From: Nakamurella antarctica
GTDB lineage: Bacteria > Actinomycetota > Actinomycetes > Mycobacteriales > Nakamurellaceae
DNA: 64,000 bases
Direction of reading: 5' to 3'
Assembly (NCBI RefSeq): GCF_003860405.1
Contig: NZ_CP034170.1
Span: 3,313,956 to 3,377,955 of the forward strand
Position numbers and translations under genes: made by a program. Of this stretch, positions 58,284 to 64,000 are shown piece after piece (position 1 is the stretch's first letter; each line of letters opens with the position of its first letter). A model generated the notes under the pieces. That model saw nothing but the letters and a program-made list of their open reading frames with translations, did not search any database and was not told the origin of the DNA.

Positions 58284-58968
58284 TAACCAGATCTAGGCTG
58301 GTGTGCCCGCGGGGGCGGGAGCACTGCCCTTGCTTGGCCCGTCGTTCACCCACGTCCTTGCTGCCCGCACAGTGTGCAGAATGGATGGTTAGTAAAACTC
58401 ATTGCATCAAGCCGCCGAGCCCACCTCGCGTCCGATCGAGTGCCGAACCGTGGCCCTCCCTGCGAAACCGACGTTTCGCTGGCGACGTGAGAGATGACTG
58501 ACCCTAATGCATTGGCGGGCCGCTGGGTCAGCCGGACGATAACCCACTGAGGTATCTACCCGAGGCGCACGCGTCTGCGGAAACGGCAAACCCTGGGCGA
58601 GGGCGCCGGGCCGTCACCACGTGCTGCATTATTCCTGTCCTAGACCAAGGCGCAACTCATGGACTGCGGTGCCTTGGTCGCCCGGTTGCGCTTGTGCGCC
58701 GCGTTGGCTGCCCGGCGCCTCGTGCGGTGCCGTGGCTGCCTATTGGCCCTTGGGCCTCCCCAAGTCGCCTAATAGCCCGTAATCGCAGCGTCGCTTGCCG
58801 ACCAGCGTTGCGTCTCCATGAACAGCAGGTCGCCCGGGATCAGGAACACAACGGATCTGAGGCTGCGCGCGGCCGTAGGAATGGCGCCTATAGGCCAGAC
58901 TGGTCGGGCTGGCGCTCGTGGTCCGGATGCCGATCCCCCCAGTCGGGTCAGGCACGGCCGACCGACCT

Positions 58969-59057
58969 CAGCATGTCGAGCCCGCGCCGGCCCAGCTCAG
59001 CATGTCGAGCCCGCGCCGACCCAGCTCAGCATGTCGAGCCCGCGCCGGCCCAGCTCG
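58969..59057. repeat. 29-bp tandem repeat, three copies
   Basis: Units start CAGCATGTCGAGCCCGCGCC with GCATGTCGAG at 58971, 59000 and 59029; one base varies between copies. No coding role is evident. Confidence 0.9.
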
Positions 59058-59256
59058 GCTGGTTCCGCAAAGCCCATCCCAGCATCGAGGTCCGCACGCC
59101 GTTATGCGAACTACCTATCCGCATCGATCAATACGATGGCCGTCGGGGGAGCGTCACCAGCGATTGACCAAGACCCGTTGCCTGCCGAGTCAAGGGGTTC
59201 TACAGCTCGCATGCAGACGCCTGCCCAATAGTCAAGAAGGCGCGACTCACAGTCGA

Positions 59257-59272
59257 TGTTTCACGTGAAACA
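59257..59272. promoter_or_regulatory. parS site
   Basis: TGTTTCACGTGAAACA, exact consensus; the rightmost copy seen, about 870 bases from the end of rsmG. Confidence 0.96.
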
Positions 59273-60143
59273 CTCAACCACTCTCGGTGGCTGGGGGACA
59301 AAACAGCCGCCACTTGACGACCACCCCGCCAAGGCCACCACGAGCGCGGCCGCCCACATCATGCGATACGGGGGCAGCGTCCCACGACGTACGGTGGGCC
59401 AAACCCACCCGAAAGCATCCATCCGCTCTGTGGTGCAGGCCGTGTTAGCTAACCACCAGGGCTCGCCCAAGCCCAGCCATCTCGCCGAAGAGGCTGAGCG
59501 GTGGGGGAGGGCACAACCTGCGCTGGCCGGCAAGGTGTGCGCACTCCGGAGCCGAGCTATATCGAACACACTATTATTGGGCGTCACTACGAGCTGCGCA
59601 GCACTTACAAGGCAGAACAGCGCGGCAAAGAAAAAACTGAGACTCGAACTCCGGGTAATCCGCTTGTCCTAGCGTCATTCTCCATCCCGACCTAGAGCCG
59701 AAAGATGGTGGTGGCCGCTCCCGCGGGCGAGTGAGTTTTCCCACCCGAAGCAAATGACCCACGCACCGAAAGGCTTGACTACTGTGCGAATTCAGCCGCG
59801 ATCCTCACGGGCATGATGCGCCGGGTACCGCGTGACACCGATGCACCGTACAGGGAAGAGGGTCGCGACTGGGTGAGCCGTTTACTCCGCATACCCGCCT
59901 CGCCGTTCTCACACCTCGCCCCCGTAAGCGCATGCCCCGCCGATGGGTAAAGAGACTGCGACCTCTAGCGCGACAGCTGACGAGAAGTCCAGACCATACT
60001 GCGCTTCCCCGGTGGCCCGAGCCCACCGCCATGCATGTCTCAGCGGGCTCGTAAGCACCAAAAAGTCTTGAAGGCGACCTACCCAGGACGATCACCCAGA
60101 TAAGTCACGGTGACAAATAGACGACGGGGTGGTGGGGCTCAAT

Positions 60144-60902
60144 TTACGAGCGGCGGGATCGTTTGGCGGCCTTACGTCGCTGCGCAACCTTGCCATGGTC
60201 GAGTACAGCCTGGTCCGCAGTCCCGCGAATGACGAAAGTGGTCTGCTCCAACAGGCCGGCGCCAATTTCTTCGGCACGTAGATCGGTCAGGCCAGCTTTT
60301 GCAGCCGCCGCCCCGTCGCGAGCAATTTCGTCCACGGCACTCGAGCCCTTCAGCGCAATAATCTCCCCGCCGTGCCGGGCCAACGGAACCGACCATCCCG
60401 CCAGTTTGGCCAGCGGCGCCACTGCGCGCGAGGTCACCACGTCTGCCCCACCAGCTTCTGAGATAGCTTGTTCCGCGCGCCCTCGGAAAACCCGCACATT
60501 GGTCAGGCCCAGTTCTTCGATGACCATGTCGAGAAACACCGTCCGGCGCTCCAATGGCTCGACAAGCACTACGTTGCAGTCAGGCCGGGCGATGGCAAGT
60601 GGTATTCCGGGGAGGCCCGCGCCGCTGCCGATATCGACCAGTCGCGCTTGGGGTGGCAGCAGTTGCCCTACTATGGCGCAGTTCAGCATATGCCGCGTCC
60701 AAATTCGGCCAGCTTCGCGCGGTCCGATTAGTCCTCGCACCACACCGTCACCGAGCAGCCAGTCAACGTACCGTCGGGCTACACCGATTTGGTCGCCAAA
60801 GATAGTGGCGGCCGCGTCTGGTTCAACCTCCGCAGTGGGCGTAACCTCAACTTCAGATTCCTCTTCGGCGCCAACTGAATCCAGCTCCGACCCATCTTTC
60901 AT
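60144..60902 (-). CDS. rsmG: 16S rRNA (guanine-N7) methyltransferase RsmG
   Basis: 252 residues with a 35-residue acidic N-terminal extension. SAM-binding loop RLVDIGSGAGLPGIPLAIAR, then VVLVEPLERRTVFLDMVIEE and VVTSRAVAPLAKLAGWSVPL. Methylates G527 of 16S rRNA; loss gives low-level streptomycin resistance in many bacteria. The ATG shares one base with the preceding stop (TAATG). Confidence 0.97.
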   Translation of the reverse strand: MKDGSELDSVGAEEESEVEVTPTAEVEPDAAATIFGDQIGVARRYVDWLLGDGVVRGLIGPREAGRIWTRHMLNCAIVGQLLPPQARLVDIGSGAGLPGIPLAIARPDCNVVLVEPLERRTVFLDMVIEELGLTNVRVFRGRAEQAISEAGGADVVTSRAVAPLAKLAGWSVPLARHGGEIIALKGSSAVDEIARDGAAAAKAGLTDLRAEEIGAGLLEQTTFVIRGTADQAVLDHGKVAQRRKAAKRSRRS

Positions 60903-61549
60903 TAAGAAGCCAGACTGACAACGACCCGACGTCGGGGCTCTTCACCCTCGCTGGACGACACCACGCCTTCAACAAGACCAACCGCATCATGGACGATCTT
61001 GCGTTCGAACGGATTCATCGACGCGAGCTTGATCTCTTCACCGTCGGCTAAAACCTTTGCAGCTGTTTCCTGACCCAAAGCGGACAATTCCAGACGACGC
61101 TGGGCTCGGAAACCAGCGATGTCTAGCATTAACCGCGAGCGCACATCTGTTTCCTGAGCTGCTGCGAGCCGGGTCAATTCCTGTAAAGCGTCAAGGACGA
61201 CACCACGGTCGCCCACTAGCTTGTCGAGGTCGTCCCCGCCGATAATCGAAACCACGGCGCGTTCACCCTCGACATCCAGATCGATATCGCCGTCGTAGTC
61301 CAAGATGTCCAGCAAACGCTCTAAGTAATCACCAGCAGCATCGCCCTCTTCGACCAGCAGTTCTCCGGTTGCTGCCTTGCGGCTACGGGGTGCGCGCTTT
61401 TCTACGGCATCCTCGGATGACCCTTCCACGGCACCCTCTGTCCCGCTATTCGAATCGTCACCGCGGCCAACGACAGCACTGTCGGCACCTTCGTGTACTT
61501 CGGGAGCGCCCACAACCACTTCGTCGGACGCACCAGTGTTCTCTGTCAT
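60902..61549 (-). CDS. khpB: KhpB/Jag RNA-binding protein
   Basis: 215 residues. A disordered acidic N-terminus (about 1-70), a KH-type domain (DIDLDVEGERAVVSIIGGDD, then LVGDRGVVLDALQELTRLAA) and an R3H domain (LASMNPFERKIVHDAVGLVE, then RRRVVVS). Binds RNA with KhpA and influences cell elongation and division in Gram-positives. Conserved between yidC and rsmG. Confidence 0.95.
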   Translation of the reverse strand: MTENTGASDEVVVGAPEVHEGADSAVVGRGDDSNSGTEGAVEGSSEDAVEKRAPRSRKAATGELLVEEGDAAGDYLERLLDILDYDGDIDLDVEGERAVVSIIGGDDLDKLVGDRGVVLDALQELTRLAAAQETDVRSRLMLDIAGFRAQRRLELSALGQETAAKVLADGEEIKLASMNPFERKIVHDAVGLVEGVVSSSEGEEPRRRVVVSLAS

Positions 61550-61578
61550 GTCAATCCCTCTTCATCAAATTAAACCGA

Positions 61579-62673
61579 TTACGGCTTGCGTGGCTTTTTC
61601 TTACCGCCGGCGGACTGGGGACGCGCTCCCGCGCTGGCATTTCCCCCAGCTGGCCGCTGCGACGTGGACCCGGCTGGCCGCTGCGACGTGGACCCGGCTG
61701 ATCCTGCGGAATCGGAATGGGAAGGGGTGTGGGGATCCTTCGACAGCGACACCGACCCGTCAATTTTGCTAGGCCTGACCACGGGCTTTCTGGGGTCTAT
61801 CGGCCGCGCTCCTGGTCTCGGCTTGCTGAACGCCGCTGCCTGTTTTTCCTCTTCCACTACCTGCAGGAGTTCATTCTTCTGTCGGTCCTGGATCCGATGA
61901 GCAAAATACAGCTGCCCGAAGGTCCATGAGTTATTCGACAGCCAGTAAATGAGAATTGCAAGTGGGAAAAACGGACCACCAAGGATCACGAATAGCGGAA
62001 AAACGTACAGCATCAGTTTGTTCATGATGGCCGTCTGAGGAGCGCCAGCGGCGGCTTCACTTTGACGGGCCACGCTACGCCGGGAGGTGAGGTGGGTGGC
62101 GATGCCGGCCAGAATAGTCAGCGGGATACCGACCGCGACGATGGTCGGCCGGTCGGCTCCCAGCTTCAGCAGGTCCGCATTGGGCATTGTCATAAACGAT
62201 GACAGCGGAGCACCGTTGAAAAGCTTGGCGTCAACAAACGAAATGACTTCGGCCTTGGAGAAGAAATAGTTGCCGTTGGCGGCGGGGTTGAAAGTTCGCA
62301 GCACGTGGAAGAGCCCGATGAACACTGGGGCTTGGATCAGCGCCGGCAGACAACCGCCGATGGGGTTGACACCCGCCTCTTTGTTGAGCTTCATAATCTC
62401 TTCGGACATCCGCTGTTTGTCGTCCTTGTACTTCTCGCGGATCTTCTTCATCTGCGGTTGAAGCTCTTGCATCCGCAGCGACGAGTTCATTTGCTTCATG
62501 AACGGCTTAAACAAGACCGCGCGAAGGGTGAAGACGAGGAATATCACCGACAGCACCCACGCCCACGGGTTGTTGGATCCCAACACGGCGCCGAACACCT
62601 TGTGCCACAGCCACATCAACCCCGATACGGGGAAATAGATATAGTCGAGCGACCAAAAATCGAACGTTTTCAC
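61579..62673 (-). CDS. yidC: Membrane protein insertase YidC
   Basis: 364 residues. Gram-positive type without the large periplasmic domain: WAWVLSVIFLVFTLRAVLFK with the conserved hydrophilic-groove Arg, the coiled cytoplasmic loop LQPQMKKIREKYKDDKQRMS, NPIGGCLPALIQAPVFIGLF, and two final helices. The basic C-terminal tail carries GSTSQRPA twice (24-bp duplication 61649-61696). Overlaps yidD by four bases. Confidence 0.98.
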   Translation of the reverse strand: MKTFDFWSLDYIYFPVSGLMWLWHKVFGAVLGSNNPWAWVLSVIFLVFTLRAVLFKPFMKQMNSSLRMQELQPQMKKIREKYKDDKQRMSEEIMKLNKEAGVNPIGGCLPALIQAPVFIGLFHVLRTFNPAANGNYFFSKAEVISFVDAKLFNGAPLSSFMTMPNADLLKLGADRPTIVAVGIPLTILAGIATHLTSRRSVARQSEAAAGAPQTAIMNKLMLYVFPLFVILGGPFFPLAILIYWLSNNSWTFGQLYFAHRIQDRQKNELLQVVEEEKQAAAFSKPRPGARPIDPRKPVVRPSKIDGSVSLSKDPHTPSHSDSAGSAGSTSQRPAGSTSQRPAGGNASAGARPQSAGGKKKPRKP

Positions 62674-63149
62674 GCGTTGCCTCTTCCAATTACCTTCGTC
62701 GAGGCAACCAGGCCAAGACTGCTGCTGTGCTGATCTGTGGATAAATCGTCTGAACCAGAATTCGACCGGATGTTCTCACCGCGTACATCCGAACTTAACG
62801 AATCGGAGCTGCGAGCACCTGATCCGAGCAAGCCACGGGTAGGGGAGTTAACATCTGACGATCCGCTTGCTGTGGTGTCAACGCCTGAGGCGTCGCCTTT
62901 TCTCCCAGGTTCTTCGATATGACCGGATCCTTGCGGAACGGGGTCATAACCGCCAGCGTTCCACGGATGACACCTTCCAATGCGCCGCACTCCCAACCAC
63001 AGACCTTTCCCGGGACCGTGCTCAGTGATGGCACCGACCATGTATGCGGAGCAACTGGGGGTGAAGCGGCAGTTCGGCGGAAGAGCGGGCGAGATAAAGC
63101 GTTGGTAGACCTTAATCGGGGCGACCAGCGCTTTGGCGAACCAGTTCAT
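62670..63149 (-). CDS. yidD: Membrane protein insertion efficiency factor YidD, long C-terminus
   Basis: 159 residues; the family is usually 70-120. Core: PIKVYQRFISPALPPNCRFT, PSCSAYMVGAITEHG, RRIGRCHPWNAGGYDPVP, with three conserved Cys. The last 75 residues are a Ser/Gly/Asp-rich tail of unknown role. A consensus DnaA box (TGTGGATAA) lies in the tail coding region. Overlaps rnpA by four bases. Confidence 0.96.
   Translation of the reverse strand: MNWFAKALVAPIKVYQRFISPALPPNCRFTPSCSAYMVGAITEHGPGKGLWLGVRRIGRCHPWNAGGYDPVPQGSGHIEEPGRKGDASGVDTTASGSSDVNSPTRGLLGSGARSSDSLSSDVRGENIRSNSGSDDLSTDQHSSSLGLVASTKVIGRGNA
62736..62744. promoter_or_regulatory. Single DnaA-box match
   Basis: TGTGGATAA is the complement of TTATCCACA. 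It is a lone site within the yidD coding sequence; one perfect 9-mer can occur by chance. Confidence 0.3.
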
Positions 63150-63541
63150 CCGCGCTTGTCCTTTCGGGCGCGAGCAGCGTGTGTTGACCGCGGGGACCCA
63201 GCGACCTTCGAGAGCGCCCGAGAGATACTGGAAACTAAATCGCTCCTCAACTCAGCGCTGGTAGCGGAAATGGAGGCAGGGAGAGCACGAACGACGACAT
63301 CGGTTCCCGGCGCCAAGTCCAGCAGTAAGGGACGAATCTGGTGGCGCAGTTTTCGAGTCACACCGTGCCGTACTACCGAGTTCCCTACTTTCGACGAAAC
63401 GACGAAACCGGCCCGCGGCACTCCATCCCTGCCAGACCTCTGCAGGTGGACTGCCACGTGCCGGGAGCCGACACGAACGCCGGACCTCATGACGGCACTG
63501 AACTCGGCCGCTGTGTGGAGGCGGGACTCGGTCGGTAACAC
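63146..63541 (-). CDS. rnpA: Ribonuclease P protein component
   Basis: 131 residues from GTG. RAGFVVSSKVGNSVVRHGVT then RKLRHQIRPLL is the RNR-type RNA-binding region, with PGTDVVVRALPASISATS after it. Helps RNase P RNA process tRNA 5' ends. Follows rpmH, the usual arrangement. Confidence 0.96.
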   Translation of the reverse strand: MLPTESRLHTAAEFSAVMRSGVRVGSRHVAVHLQRSGRDGVPRAGFVVSSKVGNSVVRHGVTRKLRHQIRPLLLDLAPGTDVVVRALPASISATSAELRSDLVSSISRALSKVAGSPRSTHAARARKDKRG

Positions 63542-63562
63542 GTCAGTGCCCGGGGGCGCGAA

Positions 63563-63700
63563 TTAAGCGGAGATAGCCTTGCGACCCTTGGCCCGACGTG
63601 CAGCCAGGATCACGCGGCCCGCGCGGGTGTGCATCCGCAGCCGGAAGCCGTGGGTCTTGGACCGGCGGCGGTTGTTCGGCTGGAAGGTGCGCTTGCTCAC
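63563..63700 (-). CDS. rpmH: 50S ribosomal protein L34
   Basis: 45 residues from GTG, 5 bases after GGAGAAA-type site. [20 protein letters not shown] then [20 protein letters not shown] and KAISA: full-length, highly basic L34. First gene of the rpmH-rnpA-yidD-yidC-khpB-rsmG run. Confidence 0.98.
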   Translation of the reverse strand: MSKRTFQPNNRRRSKTHGFRLRMHTRAGRVILAARRAKGRKAISA

Positions 63701-64000
63701 GGTATTTCTCCAAAGGTAGTTCTTCTGAATAGCTGACGAGGAAAGCTGTCGCTACCGGTATCTCATGGTAGGCAGCACGCAGTGGCTCGGCCGAAACCAA
63801 GCACTTGTCGAGATTACGGACTCTGGAGCGGCTGGTCAACCTGGGTAACAGACTCCCCATCCCGAAGGGCGGACCTTCTCTTGCCCGGAAAGGACTAAAT
63901 CCCTCAATCCGAGGGCATATGGGCCCCAACACGCTGTCTGCGGTGCTTGTTATTCGACGACTGATCTGAGTGGGGACTTGTGGAGAGACCCTCCAACTTG
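63701..64000. other. rpmH upstream region, running toward dnaA
   Basis: No gene. It should contain the rpmH promoter; dnaA and the origin are expected beyond the right edge. A short hairpin (CCCTCAATCCGAGGG) lies at about 63,901-63,915. I see no cluster of DnaA boxes; TTGTGGAGA near 63,979 is two bases off. Confidence 0.5.

Larger units (their letters stand above)
56189..60143. other. 3.9 kb without supported genes: centromere region
   Basis: No frame in this stretch has a credible start and protein-like composition; frames crossing the repeats are periodic by-products. It contains eight of the nine parS-like sites, three tandem-repeat clusters (56387-56428, 57269-57585, 58969-59057) and a hairpin ACCAAGGC/GCCTTGGT near 58,644-58,680. 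In mycobacteria rsmG follows parA almost directly. Confidence 0.7.

Noticed and set aside
59640..59700. tRNA-like T-arm on the minus strand (GGAGTTCGAGTCTC)
   Set aside because: The T stem has a mismatch, and no acceptor, D or anticodon arm can be formed around it.
63700..64000. Replication origin at the right edge
   Set aside because: No cluster of DnaA boxes or AT-rich unwinding region is visible; the origin probably lies beyond dnaA outside the window.

Overview
The window reads as a chromosome segment of a high-GC Actinomycetota. The right two thirds carries, in order, cca - nudix - DUF6049 - murJ - trxB - trxA - cwlM - parB - parA - rsmG - khpB/jag - yidC - yidD - rnpA - rpmH. This is the conserved block beside the replication origin in Mycobacteriales and relatives; dnaA should lie just past the right edge. 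Inositol-phosphate synthase next to a DUF5318 gene and a MurJ fused to a pseudokinase also point to Actinomycetota. I cannot name a genus.

Positions 1-10,600 are an accessory, decaying island. It holds two ANTAR-type proteins, an SRPBCC protein, a 5'-truncated and frameshifted plasmid-type ParA with a small downstream partition-like protein, wrecked IS3 and ISL3 transposases, several small membrane proteins, a three-gene cassette (small secreted Cys peptide, unknown protein, MauE-like membrane protein) and a RelB/RelE pair whose toxin is broken.

Positions 10,650-30,800 begin with the ribosomal/replication operon rpsF-ssb-rpsR-rplI (minus strand). Then come hypothetical genes, an FAD-linked oxidoreductase, htpG, and a cell-wall pair: a MurD-type ligase overlapping a very large protein that joins a GT87-like membrane glycosyltransferase to a MurL-type glutamate epimerase. 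The pair suggests that D-Glu is made on the UDP-MurNAc-peptide by ligation of L-Glu followed by epimerisation. Next are a GNAT, a universal stress protein, DUF1345, DUF5318, ino1 (frameshifted as read), two paralogous lipoproteins and a crcB/fluC pair.

Positions 30,800-41,000 hold hsp20 divergent from a MerR/HspR-like regulator, a MOSC protein and nitrilase-type hydrolase in one unit, leuS with a leader peptide plus terminator upstream, an SdpI-like membrane protein, a YqgE/AlgH protein, an MFS transporter (frameshifted near its end) and cca.

Positions 41,000-64,000 are the origin-proximal block. It differs from the mycobacterial order in three ways: no sigM between murJ and trxB, an inserted aminotransferase and D-Ala-D-Ala-ligase-like gene between cwlM and parB, and 3.9 kb without genes between parA and rsmG. 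That last stretch is the centromere: it holds an array of 75-bp units each with one parS site, plus isolated parS copies. Short perfect tandem duplications recur in and between genes throughout the window, and several otherwise intact genes have single-base frameshifts, so some of those may be sequence errors.
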